The notes beneath the pieces were generated by a model. The model did no database searches. It was not told the origin of the DNA and saw only the letters and a list, made by a program, of their open reading frames with translations. Positions 40,912 through 50,140 of a DNA stretch of 64,000 bases are shown here, piece after piece. Location: positions 248,001-312,000 of the forward strand of contig NZ_CVPC01000002.1 of the NCBI RefSeq assembly GCF_001049735.1. The letters are read 5' to 3'. The position numbers were made by a program, and so were the translations under genes. This stretch comes from Nereida ignava. Lineage in GTDB: Bacteria; Pseudomonadota; Alphaproteobacteria; Rhodobacterales; Rhodobacteraceae. How positions within the stretch are numbered: position 1 is the stretch's first letter; the number at the start of each line of letters is the position of its first letter.

Positions 40912-42057
40912 ATGGCACTCGATCACACCGCTGGTCTTAACTCACTTGGCTTTGCAAAACCGCCATCTGAGACACGCGTCGTTGTGGCCATGTCCGGCGG
41001 TGTCGACAGCTCTGTTGTGGCCGCACAACTGGCTGAAGAAGGCTATGATGTGGTGGGTGTCACGCTACAACTTTATGACCACGGGGCCGCTCTTGCCAAA
41101 AAGGGCGCCTGCTGTGCAGGGCGCGATATCCACGATGCACGTCGCGTTGCCGAAGAGATGAACTTCCCCCACTATGTCCTTGATTATGAAAATATTTTCA
41201 AAGACGCTGTGATGGACGAGTTCGCTGAAAGTTACCTTGGTGGTGCAACGCCCGTACCCTGTATTCGATGCAACGAGCGGGTGAAATTCAAAGACCTGCT
41301 GGAAACCGCAAAAGACCTTGAGGCGGATTGCATGGCAACCGGCCACTACATTCAGCGCAAGATGGGCGCGAACGGTCCCGAGCTGCATTCAGCCGAAGAC
41401 AGCAACCGTGATCAGTCATACTTTTTGTTCTCAACCACGCCAGAGCAGTTGTCCTATCTGCGCTTCCCCCTTGGTCATTTGCCAAGCAAAGAAGCGACAC
41501 GCGCGCTTGCACAAAAATACGGCCTGCCGGTGGCGGATAAACCTGACAGCCAAGACATTTGTTTTGTGCCTGATGGCGACTACGCCAAGGTGATTGAAAA
41601 ACTGCGCCCCGGTGCTGCGGAGCCGGGCAATATTGTTCATGCGGACGGACGTATTCTGGGCACCCATGAAGGGGTCATCCACTACACCATTGGTCAGCGA
41701 CGCGGCCTTGGAATTGGGGGGCTATCAGAGCCGCTTTATGTGGTGAAACTGGATGTGGATACAAAAGAAGTCGTGGTCGGTCTAAAGGACATGCTGGCAA
41801 CGCGCAACATTCCAATCAAAGAGATCAACTGGCTTGGCGATACTGTGTTTGAGGCAGTCGCTGAGCGTGAAATTTTGGTGAAAGTGCGATCAACCCGCCC
41901 GCCACGTCCCGCAATTTTGCGCGCAAAGCCGGGGGGATTCGCGGAAGTTGAACTGCTGAGCGCGGAAGAAGGTGTCTCACCCGGGCAGGCCTGCGTATTT
42001 TATGAAGAAGGCAGCACGCGTATTTTGGGCGGCGGTTGGATTTGGCGCGGAGCCTGA
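40912..42057 (+). CDS. mnmA: tRNA-specific 2-thiouridylase MnmA
   Basis: A 381-residue enzyme that thiolates U34 of Lys, Glu and Gln tRNAs. The PP-loop is [13 protein letters not shown]. Catalytic Cys residues lie in [13 protein letters not shown] and [11 protein letters not shown]. Length is normal. The ATG at 40912 has GGAGA about nine bases upstream. It is divergent from sciP and convergent with lpxB (23-base gap). Confidence 0.96.
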   Translation: MALDHTAGLNSLGFAKPPSETRVVVAMSGGVDSSVVAAQLAEEGYDVVGVTLQLYDHGAALAKKGACCAGRDIHDARRVAEEMNFPHYVLDYENIFKDAVMDEFAESYLGGATPVPCIRCNERVKFKDLLETAKDLEADCMATGHYIQRKMGANGPELHSAEDSNRDQSYFLFSTTPEQLSYLRFPLGHLPSKEATRALAQKYGLPVADKPDSQDICFVPDGDYAKVIEKLRPGAAEPGNIVHADGRILGTHEGVIHYTIGQRRGLGIGGLSEPLYVVKLDVDTKEVVVGLKDMLATRNIPIKEINWLGDTVFEAVAEREILVKVRSTRPPRPAILRAKPGGFAEVELLSAEEGVSPGQACVFYEEGSTRILGGGWIWRGA

Positions 42058-42080
42058 GACCTCAACCGTTATTGAACAGC

Positions 42081-43244
42081 CTAGCCTACCGGCTTGGTGA
42101 TACCACTCAAAATGGCCCGTGCGGCGCGCAGCCCTGCCCGTTCCTGCCCACGTCCCAGTCGATCCATCGTGATGTCTAAGGCAGCCGATTGTGTCGCTGG
42201 TTTCGCAAAAAGTGTAGATAAGCCCTGCGACACGGCCTCTGCAGTGCAGTTTTCCATCAAAAATTCGGGCACAACCCGCGTTTCAGACACCAGATTAACC
42301 AGCGTGACTGTGTCCACCCGCATCAACCGGCGCATGATGGCCGCTGTAAGCCAGTTCATTTTATAGGCAATGACCATCGGCGTTTGTGCGGCGGCAAGTT
42401 CTAACGAAACAGTCCCTGATGCAGCCAGCGCAATATCGGCCGCACCAAAGGCGGACAGCTTCTCGGGGTGATCTGCGCTGTCGATCAGGATCGGTTTGAC
42501 AGACCAATTCGCCGTTAGCTCAGTCACAAGGCCCCTCACTGAAGGCGCTACTGGCAACACAAACCGAGCATTGCTGTGGGTTTGCTGAAAACGCGCAAGC
42601 GCTTCCCCAAACACATCTGACAGACGGCGCACTTCCCCACCGCGAGACCCCGGAAGAACCAGAACCAAAGGGGCGTCGTCAGCAATTTGATGGCGCATAC
42701 GAAATGCCGCGCAGTCTTGCCTGCTCGCCTGAGCAGTATTGGCCACGGGATGGCCTACAAAACTGCATTGCATCCCTGCTGCCTCCATAAAGGGCGGCTC
42801 AAACGGTAACAGGGCCAGGACCTGATCTACGTGGCGGGCCATTTTCTGTGCGCGTTTCGGGCGCCACGCCCACACACTGGGTGCTACGTAATGAACGACG
42901 CGAATATCGCGCTGCGTTTTGACCAGTTTTGCGACCCTGAGGCAAAAATCAGGGCTATCAATTGTCAGGATTACATCAGGTGTCGCGGCAATAACCGCTT
43001 GGGCAGTTTGTGAAATACGCCGTTTCAGGTGGCGGTATTTCGGCAGTATCTCGGCCAAACCCATCACGGACAGCTCTGACATATCGAACAGGCTTTCCAG
43101 ACCTTGGGCCTGCATATTTGGACCGCCGATGCCCTGAAATGTGATGTTGGGACAAAGCTCTTTCAGCCCCGCCATAACATCACCACCCAGTGCGTCGCCC
43201 GATGGCTCACCTGCGATGATGAACACTTTCAAAGGATCAGACAT
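42081..43244 (-). CDS. lpxB: Lipid-A-disaccharide synthase
   Basis: A glycosyltransferase of 387 residues that condenses lipid X and UDP-2,3-diacylglucosamine. Motifs are IAGEPSGDALGG near the N-terminus, SVWAWRPKRA and LVLPGSRGGEV. The start could be ATG at 43244 or GTG at 43250 (two codons earlier); both fit. It is the last gene of the fabZ-lpxA-lpxI-lpxB series, 14 bases after lpxI. Confidence 0.95.
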   Translation of the reverse strand: MSDPLKVFIIAGEPSGDALGGDVMAGLKELCPNITFQGIGGPNMQAQGLESLFDMSELSVMGLAEILPKYRHLKRRISQTAQAVIAATPDVILTIDSPDFCLRVAKLVKTQRDIRVVHYVAPSVWAWRPKRAQKMARHVDQVLALLPFEPPFMEAAGMQCSFVGHPVANTAQASRQDCAAFRMRHQIADDAPLVLVLPGSRGGEVRRLSDVFGEALARFQQTHSNARFVLPVAPSVRGLVTELTANWSVKPILIDSADHPEKLSAFGAADIALAASGTVSLELAAAQTPMVIAYKMNWLTAAIMRRLMRVDTVTLVNLVSETRVVPEFLMENCTAEAVSQGLSTLFAKPATQSAALDITMDRLGRGQERAGLRAARAILSGITKPVG

Positions 43245-43258
43245 CTCCACGCTGCCGC

Positions 43259-44146
43259 CTATGCCAGCACGTGTAAAAACAACCCACCGTCGGATGCGGC
43301 GGCGATGGTTTTATCAAGCTCCAGAACCTGAGTATTGGGGCCGATCGCGATGCCGTTCAGACCAAGCGCGATGGCACCACGAATGGTTTCCGGCCCAATT
43401 GTAGGCAGGTCAATTCGTAGGTCCTGCCCCGCCTTCGGTGCCTTATAAAGCACACCGCCTTCTGGCAAACGAGGGTTCCAGCGAGGGACATCTTGGATTG
43501 GTCCGGCCAAAACATCCGTTGCAAAACCCAAAGGGTCCGAAAACACATCTGCCACATCTTGCGCGGGTGCTGCTTGCAGCAAAGATTGCATCATCCAATC
43601 GGTGCCCAAAAGCGCCTCAACCGCCAAAACCTGACCATGGGCTGCGATCACTGCTTGCCCAACGTCTGCACCGGCCAGAGCACCATGCACATCACGAGCA
43701 CGTGCAATATCCTTAATATCACCCTCGGATGGCTTTACAGCCGTCAAATCCCCATGGGGCGGTAGCAGGCCGTCAACAAGTTGCGGGGCAGCGGTGACTT
43801 CAAATCCGGCGTCCTCAAAAAGCGAAATCGCCACGCGCAAAGTACTATCATCACCCCCTGCCATTGCTGCCGCAATTTTTGGCACCAATGGTAAAGTGGC
43901 CGCATCTATTTTCGATGGGTCAATCTGTGGGCGTGCGACAGCACCTGCGAAACACACCTGGCTCACCCCAAGGTCCGTAAGTGCGGCGAAAAACGTGCCT
44001 AATTGTTCCACTCGAAACGGCTGCACATCTGGCAAACTGGGATCAACATCGCCCATTGCGGCAATGACGTGGGCACGGCCCGCAGTTTTGAGCGCGCGAT
44101 GCACCGCAACAGGCAATTGGCCCTGCCCTGCAATCAGAGCAATCAT
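43259..44146 (-). CDS. lpxI: UDP-2,3-diacylglucosamine pyrophosphatase LpxI
   Basis: A 295-residue member of the family once called DUF1009, which replaces LpxH in alphaproteobacteria. It begins [18 protein letters not shown] and contains PPHGDLTAVKPSE and the C-terminal GLNGIAIGPNTQVLE. It overlaps lpxA by four bases. Its place between lpxA and lpxB confirms the role in lipid A synthesis. Confidence 0.95.
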   Translation of the reverse strand: MIALIAGQGQLPVAVHRALKTAGRAHVIAAMGDVDPSLPDVQPFRVEQLGTFFAALTDLGVSQVCFAGAVARPQIDPSKIDAATLPLVPKIAAAMAGGDDSTLRVAISLFEDAGFEVTAAPQLVDGLLPPHGDLTAVKPSEGDIKDIARARDVHGALAGADVGQAVIAAHGQVLAVEALLGTDWMMQSLLQAAPAQDVADVFSDPLGFATDVLAGPIQDVPRWNPRLPEGGVLYKAPKAGQDLRIDLPTIGPETIRGAIALGLNGIAIGPNTQVLELDKTIAAASDGGLFLHVLA

Positions 44147-44928
44147 TTTGGGGTCAGGAAATGGCGATCCGTGGTGCCCGTAACAAAGCGCACCAAATCC
44201 GCCACATAATCACTGTCACTGTCTTGAACCAAACGCGCGGCGCGTTCGGCAAAACTGCCCTCGCCTTGCTTCAGCGTTTGAAAAGCCACCCTCAGTGCGG
44301 TGATATCCGCACGTGCGACGCCTTTGCGCTTCAACCCAACAAGGTTGAGACCATCCAACTCGCCCCGTGGGCCTTGAACCAATCCATGTGGGATCACATC
44401 ATTTGTCACCATTGAAAGCGCCCCAATGATAGCGCCCGTACCGATGCGCACAAACTGATGGATGCCGCAGAGCCCACCAATAATAACATCGTCCTCGATC
44501 AAACAATGGCCCGCGATTGCGGTCTGGTTCACAATAACTACACGGTCGCCAATCACTGCATCATGGGCAACATGACAGCCCGCCATAAACAACCCGTCAT
44601 CCCCAACGCGCGTCACGCCACCACCGCCAGACGTGCCGGTGTTCATCGTAACGTGCTCGCGAATGCGGTTCCGCGCTCCTATGATCAGCTTGGTTTGTTC
44701 GCCCGCAAACTTAAGGTCTTGCGGGATTTCACCAATGCTTGAGAACGGAAAAATAATCGTCTCAGGGCCGATCTGGGTATCCCCCGCCACAACCACGTGT
44801 GATTTGAGAGTGACGCCATCTGCGAGTTTAACGTGCGACCCAACATGACAAAACGGGCCAATCTCAACACCGTCGCCAATGACAGCACCGTCTTCGATGA
44901 CCGCTGAGGGGTGAATATTTCCACTCAT
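44143..44928 (-). CDS. lpxA: UDP-GlcNAc acyltransferase
   Basis: A 261-residue left-handed beta-helix acyltransferase, the first step of lipid A synthesis. Hexapeptide repeats fill residues 10-180 ([15 protein letters not shown] at the start), with the catalytic-His region [13 protein letters not shown]. It overlaps fabZ and lpxI by four bases each. Confidence 0.96.
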   Translation of the reverse strand: MSGNIHPSAVIEDGAVIGDGVEIGPFCHVGSHVKLADGVTLKSHVVVAGDTQIGPETIIFPFSSIGEIPQDLKFAGEQTKLIIGARNRIREHVTMNTGTSGGGGVTRVGDDGLFMAGCHVAHDAVIGDRVVIVNQTAIAGHCLIEDDVIIGGLCGIHQFVRIGTGAIIGALSMVTNDVIPHGLVQGPRGELDGLNLVGLKRKGVARADITALRVAFQTLKQGEGSFAERAARLVQDSDSDYVADLVRFVTGTTDRHFLTPK

Positions 44929-45401
44929 GCTTTGGGCAAATCCATCATTGCTGTGAAATCACATTCAGCGGCCATCTCACCGTCCACTGTTGCAACGCCG
45001 CGGAATTTCCATACTTTTCCGCCTGGTTTGCCGCGAGTGGTTTCCACGGCCAAACGCACCACATCGCCCGGCACAACCATGCGCCGGAACTTCGCGTTGT
45101 CGATCCCCATAAAGTAAACCAGCAAATCCTTATCGACCATGTCCATCGCAACGCCGACCATCACAGCAGAGGTCTGAGCGAGCGCCTCAATGATGGTCAC
45201 GCCGGGCATGATAGGTTTAGATGGAAAATGCCCCTGAAAATGCGGCTCATTCATGGTGACATTTTTGATGCCAACAGCAGATTGATACCCGTCAATATCA
45301 ATAACTTTATCAACAAGTAGAAACGGATAGCGGTGCGGTATGATCCGCTGGATCAAGCCAATATCTGCTGATTTTAGATCTGTCTGGGCTGCGTCGCTCA
45401 T
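44925..45401 (-). CDS. fabZ: 3-hydroxyacyl-ACP dehydratase FabZ
   Basis: A 158-residue hotdog dehydratase. The active site [17 protein letters not shown] contains His54. The ATG at 45401 is chosen over a GTG at 45410; AGGTG lies upstream. It shares the 3-hydroxyacyl-ACP pool with LpxA, whose gene it overlaps by four bases. No lpxD gene lies between skp and fabZ, unlike in enterobacteria. Confidence 0.95.
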   Translation of the reverse strand: MSDAAQTDLKSADIGLIQRIIPHRYPFLLVDKVIDIDGYQSAVGIKNVTMNEPHFQGHFPSKPIMPGVTIIEALAQTSAVMVGVAMDMVDKDLLVYFMGIDNAKFRRMVVPGDVVRLAVETTRGKPGGKVWKFRGVATVDGEMAAECDFTAMMDLPKA

Positions 45402-45502
45402 GAAAGTCACCTGCGTTATATCTTGTTCCCCTGCCTAGCAAAGCGCAGCGGTGGCGGCAAGTTTCATGGGCTGCGGTCGCAGTCACACTGACAGCGTCTA
45501 CC

Positions 45503-46066
45503 TTAGTCGGATTTTGTTCCGTCCCCGAGGGCCGCATCAGCCAAACGAATGGCCTCATCCGTGATGTCGATCGCATCCGCCGACAAAAAGACGCTGCCAC
45601 GCTCGAGCACCGCTACTGCGCGACGCTCGGCCAAAATGTTGGCCAGGATTGGAAGGGCATCGCTGATGAATTCGGCCCGTGCCCGTTCATATCGTTGTGA
45701 CAGCACGCGCCCTGTTTCATCTTGGGACTGTCGCGCGCGCTGGACACGGATATCAAACACATCGACCATAGCCGAAAATTCATCTGCTGGCGTGACATCA
45801 CGCAATTCAAGCAAACGCTGTTCTTCGGCTTCAAGCTCTGCCTCTAACTCGCGCTTGGTTTGCACAAGGCGTAACCGCTCTGCCTCAAGATCGGTTGCGA
45901 CGCGCTTGCCGTATTCGCTGTTTGTAAAGAAGCGGTCACTATCGATCACAAGGACCGCGCTTACCACCACACCTGTGTCAAAGCCGGGTCCGCGCGTTGT
46001 TTGTGCCTGCGCCGCACCCACGGCCATGCAAAGCACAGCGCAGAAGGCAAAAACGCCCCTAAGCAT
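45503..46066 (-). CDS. skp: OmpH/Skp-family periplasmic chaperone
   Basis: A 187-residue exported protein: a signal peptide of about 22 residues (AVLCMAVGAAQAQ), then a long coiled coil (KRELEAELEAEEQRLLELRD) and a C-terminal strand region (VFLSADAIDITDEAI). Skp holds unfolded outer-membrane proteins for BamA. Its ATG shares a base with the bamA stop (TGATG). Confidence 0.88.
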   Translation of the reverse strand: MLRGVFAFCAVLCMAVGAAQAQTTRGPGFDTGVVVSAVLVIDSDRFFTNSEYGKRVATDLEAERLRLVQTKRELEAELEAEEQRLLELRDVTPADEFSAMVDVFDIRVQRARQSQDETGRVLSQRYERARAEFISDALPILANILAERRAVAVLERGSVFLSADAIDITDEAIRLADAALGDGTKSD

Positions 46067-48366
46067 CAAAAGCTTGTCGAAACGGAAAGATCAAAGGTTT
46101 CCGTTTTGTCGAAGTTCTTTTCAAACTTGAGCGGTTTTGAGAAGTTAAACCGAAGCGGGCCAATCGCGGTATTCCAGAAAATTGAAACGCCGATAGCAGA
46201 ACGAAGTGAGAAGCTGTCGTCAATCGCACCGCTCAGGTCATCATCCAAACCCCAAACAGAGCCCGCATCAAGGTAAACCCCACCCGAAATACCATACTCT
46301 TCCGGCAATCCGATTGGAAAATCTGCCTCAAGTCGCATCACAGCATAATAGTTGCCGCCAACTGCGAAATCCCCCTCGCGAGGGCCAAAACCATTGGGTT
46401 CAAAACCTCGCAGACGGCCGCTTGATGCGAAACGATCAGTTACCGAGCTATTGGTGTCGTTCAGCGAGTTTAATGCACCACCTTCCAGTACCGCACGAAG
46501 CGTAACTTCATCACTCAGGACCTTTGTAGTTGCTCCAGCAAAGAAACTACTACGAAGATATTCTTTATCTCCCCCTACACCAGCTAAGTCTTGGGAAAAC
46601 CTAAAAATGAGTCCCGCATCAGGGTTTAACCCCGTGGTACGCGTGTCAAAGCTGTATGTATAACCTACAGAGCTAACAGTTTGCCGCCCTGCACCTTCAT
46701 CATCACTAAGCAACTGTGAACCTACAGCTACATCAAGCACCTCCTCGAACCCCAGTGAATACCGCAGGCTCAACCGGCCGTTTTCGCTCACAGGGAAGTT
46801 GATGGATGGGGACAGACGTGCGCTTTCGGTGTTATAGGCGGCGAAATCACTGTCCGTGGTGCCATAGCTGCCTGACAGACCAAAGCCCAACTCACGGTCC
46901 AAAAACGCTGGCTCGTTGAAACTAAAGCTGAGGGATTCGCTGCCATCGGTTGTGTTGAAACCAAGCGAAACAGACTGCCCACGACCCAAGAAGTTACGCT
47001 CACGCAACTCAGCTGTCAGACCAAAACCGTTTGCGGTGCCAAAACTCGCCCCGAACGACAGACTGCCGGTGGGTTGTTCTTCCACATCCACGTCAATCAC
47101 AACTTGATTGGGGCTGGAACCTTCGCGCGCCTGCACGCCCGCATTGCCGAAATAACCCAAAGCGCGGATACGCTCGGCTGAATTGCGGATTTCACGGGGA
47201 TTGAATGGATCGCCTTCGACCACTTTGAATTGACGGCGAATAACCCGATCAAGCGTTGTCGAGTTGCCTTCAATATCAATGCGCTCAACGAAAATGCGAT
47301 CACCACGGGTCAGCTCAAACGTCACATCAAGTGTCAGGTCGCGATCGTTGCGCGTCACCCGCGGATCGGCGCGTACAAAGTTCAAGCCCAACTCAAGCGC
47401 ACGGCGCTCAAGGCGGGCAATGTTGATGTCGATCAAGTTCGGGGAATAGACTGGTGAGCGCCCGACTTTCAGCGCATCTTCGAATGCAGCGGCATCCACA
47501 TCATCCAAAAGGCTTACAACGTTGACCTCTCCAAGGCGGAACTGCTGGCCTTCTTCGACATCAAATGTGATCAAAAACGCGTCGCGTTCGCGGGTCAGCT
47601 CGGATGAGACCCCTTGGATATTGAAATCCACATAACCGCGAGAGGCGTAAAAGTCGCTTAGAACTTGGCGGTCAAAATTCACGCGGTCTTCGATAAACGT
47701 GTCGCGGCTAACCACTTGGCGGAAGATACCGGCTTGTTTGGTCTGCAAAACACGGCGCAAGCGGCGGTCGGAATAAGCGCGGTTGCCCGTAAACGACAAG
47801 CGCTCAACTTCTACAACGCGGCCTTCAGTTACTTCGAACACAAGATCGACGCGGTTGTCAGAACGGCGGATAATGCTTGGCTTTACAGTTGCTGCCAAAC
47901 GCCCTTGCTCCGCGTAGGCTTGCGCGATCAGCTCCGCATCCTGTTCGGCCACACTCGGGCTGTAAACGCGGCGCGGTTGCGAGGCGATTAAGCTTTGGAC
48001 AACCTCATCTTTCAGGCGGCGGTTACCTTCAACATTGATCTGGTTAATTGTGGGGAATTCCGCGACTTCAATCACAAGCGTGCTGCCGCGTGGCGTCAGA
48101 ACTACGTCCTCAAACAGGCCCGAACTTAGCACACGTTGAAATGCATCGTTTAGCTGGCCTGCACTGATCGTCTCGCCGCGGCTAATGCCAGCAAACGATA
48201 GGATGGTAGCCGCCTCAACGCGGGCGTTCCCTTCAATTTCGACGTTATCAAATGTAAAAGACTGCGCGTAGACAGCGCCAGACATAAAGCCGGCAGTCAC
48301 TGCCGCTAGGCCCGCTCGTTTCATCGTACCTGTTCCGGCACGACATACACCCAAAAGCAAACCCAT
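46066..48366 (-). CDS. bamA: Outer-membrane assembly factor BamA
   Basis: A 766-residue BamA: signal peptide, five POTRA domains (about residues 35-355; first FTFDNVEIEGNARVE) and a 16-strand barrel ending DLSVSTSF with the terminal Phe of the beta-signal. It inserts outer-membrane proteins. ATG at 48366 gives an N-extended signal; ATG at 48324 (MKRAGLAAVTAG) gives a compact one and is a real alternative. A TTGACA promoter lies upstream. It overlaps skp by one base. Confidence 0.95.
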   Translation of the reverse strand: MGLLLGVCRAGTGTMKRAGLAAVTAGFMSGAVYAQSFTFDNVEIEGNARVEAATILSFAGISRGETISAGQLNDAFQRVLSSGLFEDVVLTPRGSTLVIEVAEFPTINQINVEGNRRLKDEVVQSLIASQPRRVYSPSVAEQDAELIAQAYAEQGRLAATVKPSIIRRSDNRVDLVFEVTEGRVVEVERLSFTGNRAYSDRRLRRVLQTKQAGIFRQVVSRDTFIEDRVNFDRQVLSDFYASRGYVDFNIQGVSSELTRERDAFLITFDVEEGQQFRLGEVNVVSLLDDVDAAAFEDALKVGRSPVYSPNLIDINIARLERRALELGLNFVRADPRVTRNDRDLTLDVTFELTRGDRIFVERIDIEGNSTTLDRVIRRQFKVVEGDPFNPREIRNSAERIRALGYFGNAGVQAREGSSPNQVVIDVDVEEQPTGSLSFGASFGTANGFGLTAELRERNFLGRGQSVSLGFNTTDGSESLSFSFNEPAFLDRELGFGLSGSYGTTDSDFAAYNTESARLSPSINFPVSENGRLSLRYSLGFEEVLDVAVGSQLLSDDEGAGRQTVSSVGYTYSFDTRTTGLNPDAGLIFRFSQDLAGVGGDKEYLRSSFFAGATTKVLSDEVTLRAVLEGGALNSLNDTNSSVTDRFASSGRLRGFEPNGFGPREGDFAVGGNYYAVMRLEADFPIGLPEEYGISGGVYLDAGSVWGLDDDLSGAIDDSFSLRSAIGVSIFWNTAIGPLRFNFSKPLKFEKNFDKTETFDLSVSTSF

Positions 48367-48400
48367 TAGCTATCCCCAGCAAACCTAAAATCTGGTGCCA

Positions 48401-48429
48401 GAAATATCCTTTCTACTGCGTGATGTCAA
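48401..48429 (-). promoter_or_regulatory. Sigma70-type promoter for bamA
   Basis: On the minus strand a perfect TTGACA (48424-48429) is followed after 17 bases by TATTTC (48401-48406), ending 35 bases before the ATG at 48366. It gives bamA transcription independent of rseP and of the 43-residue gene. Confidence 0.55.
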
Positions 48430-48474
48430 AACGATCTGACAGCCCGCGAAAGGTTATCAGGTGGGCCGTGATTG

Positions 48475-48606
48475 TTACTGTAAAACGCTGCCAATCACAC
48501 TGCCTGCCCAAAGTGCAGCAGCAATTGTTGCGAGGTAGAGCGCACGGTCCCAATTCAGGTCCAAAACAAGGCGCATGCTGCGATATGATTGATGAATTGT
48601 TTGCAT
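48475..48606 (-). CDS. 43-residue single-span membrane protein between rseP and bamA
   Basis: A small gene with a perfect AGGAGG ribosome site six to seven bases before its ATG. The protein starts MQTIHQSYRSMRLVLDL, has a polar NWDRAL segment, and a hydrophobic span (LYLATIAAALWAGSVIGSVL, about 23-42). It sits between rseP and bamA on the same strand, with hairpin structure before it and a promoter after it, so it is likely a separate short unit. Function unknown; not recognised. Confidence 0.6.
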   Translation of the reverse strand: MQTIHQSYRSMRLVLDLNWDRALYLATIAAALWAGSVIGSVLQ

Positions 48607-48678
48607 AGATGCCTCCTGAAATCATGACCGCACACACGCGGGATCGTGATGTATCTAGGAGCTAAATGAGGCCGAAAT

Positions 48679-48711
48679 TAGGCGAGGTGCGCAAAGAACC
48701 ACCTTCGCCTA
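48679..48711 (-). terminator. Hairpin after rseP
   Basis: On the minus strand TAGGCGAAGGTG pairs with CACCTCGCCTA (one-base bulge) and is followed by ATTTCGG. It lies 53 bases after the rseP stop and before the 43-residue gene. The U-run is weak. Confidence 0.5.
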
Positions 48712-48763
48712 TGTCAAATATCAGCCCGTGCAAAGCCGCAACGTGCGCATCAAACGGCAGGCA

Positions 48764-50092
48764 TCAGGTGCAAAATATATCATGCCCCAAGGCAAATACC
48801 ATCAGACCCAACAATAACGTCAGCCCTGCGGCCATGAATATCTCAAGTGCGCGCGCTGACGGCTGGCGGCCCGTGATGGCCTCATACGCGTGAAATACCA
48901 AATGCCCACCATCCAGAACCGGGATCGGAAACAGGTTCAACATTCCGACGGCCGTAGACAAAAATGCAATAAACCAAATGAAGCTCTGCCCCCCTTGGCT
49001 GGCCATCGCGCCGGATGTTTGGGCAATACCTACGGGGCCGTTCAGATTGCACGTACTGATCGCGCCGGTGATAACTTGTTTAAGTCCGTTCAAACTTCCG
49101 GTGATGACACCCCATGTTAGCCGTACGCCATCAGTCACGGCTTCTGCTATGTCTACGGGTTCTGTTTTTGGCTCAAAGAACCAGCCCATCCCGATTCCAA
49201 TCATCCAACGGCGCTCGAACGTTCCGTCCTCTAGTGGCGTGTCGCGCGGCCGCGGGACCAGCGTAAACTGCATGGTCTGACCATCACGCCAGACGTCCAA
49301 CAGCAATGGCGCCCCTTCGGACGCCACAACGGCCGCCATCACTTGATCCGATGCGAAGACAGGAGACCCGTTTATGGCCGTGATAACGTCATCAATCTTC
49401 ATGTTCACCGACAGCGCCGCTGATTTTGGCGCAAGACTGGTCACAATTGGAACCGATGGATATGGCCCTGAAACCTCAAGTTGGACGCCGTCCCGCTCAA
49501 CCACATAGTCGAGGATTGGCTGCTTCGGGAGCGAGCGGAATGTAGCCGCAAACTTTTCTGTTGTCGTCACATCAGAGCCGTTGATTTCAATCAACGCATC
49601 GCCGTCCTGAAGCCCCTGCTGCATCTGGGGCGGCAACGACGGCAGTTCAGCGATGGTCAACGGATCCGCAGCTTTGCCGTCCCATAAGATTACACCAGCA
49701 AAGATTAGGATCGACAGCGCAAAGTTGAAAAACGGCCCTGCGGTGACGGTGGCAGAGCGTGCCCACAAAGGCGCGCTCGCCATTGTATTGCGTGCAGGGG
49801 CTGCCTCACCCTCAGCGCTTCCAACAGAAGCAGCGTTTGCGTCACCCAGAAACTTGACGTACCCGCCGAACGGTAGTGCCGCGATCTGCCATTTAGTGCC
49901 GCGCCGATCGACCCATGAATAGAGCACCGGCCCAAAACCAAGGCTAAAGACTTCTGCATGGATGCCCGACCAACGGCCCACAATGTAATGGCCGTACTCG
50001 TGGATTGCGACAATCACAGAAAGCGCCACAACAAAGGCCAAAAGCGTGTAGGCGATGCCACCAAACTCACTGATAAGACTTGCTAAATCCAT
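48764..50092 (-). CDS. rseP: RIP metalloprotease RseP (site-2 protease)
   Basis: A 442-residue intramembrane zinc protease: HEYGH (residues 31-35) in the first span, two PDZ-like segments (about 130-300) in the periplasm, and the C-terminal metal-binding PVLDGGHL. It completes envelope-stress cleavage of anti-sigma factors and clears signal peptides. It follows dxr by 48 bases. Confidence 0.95.
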   Translation of the reverse strand: MDLASLISEFGGIAYTLLAFVVALSVIVAIHEYGHYIVGRWSGIHAEVFSLGFGPVLYSWVDRRGTKWQIAALPFGGYVKFLGDANAASVGSAEGEAAPARNTMASAPLWARSATVTAGPFFNFALSILIFAGVILWDGKAADPLTIAELPSLPPQMQQGLQDGDALIEINGSDVTTTEKFAATFRSLPKQPILDYVVERDGVQLEVSGPYPSVPIVTSLAPKSAALSVNMKIDDVITAINGSPVFASDQVMAAVVASEGAPLLLDVWRDGQTMQFTLVPRPRDTPLEDGTFERRWMIGIGMGWFFEPKTEPVDIAEAVTDGVRLTWGVITGSLNGLKQVITGAISTCNLNGPVGIAQTSGAMASQGGQSFIWFIAFLSTAVGMLNLFPIPVLDGGHLVFHAYEAITGRQPSARALEIFMAAGLTLLLGLMVFALGHDIFCT

Positions 50093-50140
50093 GATGTTAT
50101 TCGCCCGATCTGCACGCTTTTTGCTGGTGCGTTAGATAAA

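Noticed and set aside
48666-48893. Plus-strand 75-codon frame with AGGAG before its ATG
   Set aside because: Most of it is antisense to rseP, and its composition (Ser/Pro/Asn rich) is typical of a shadow frame.
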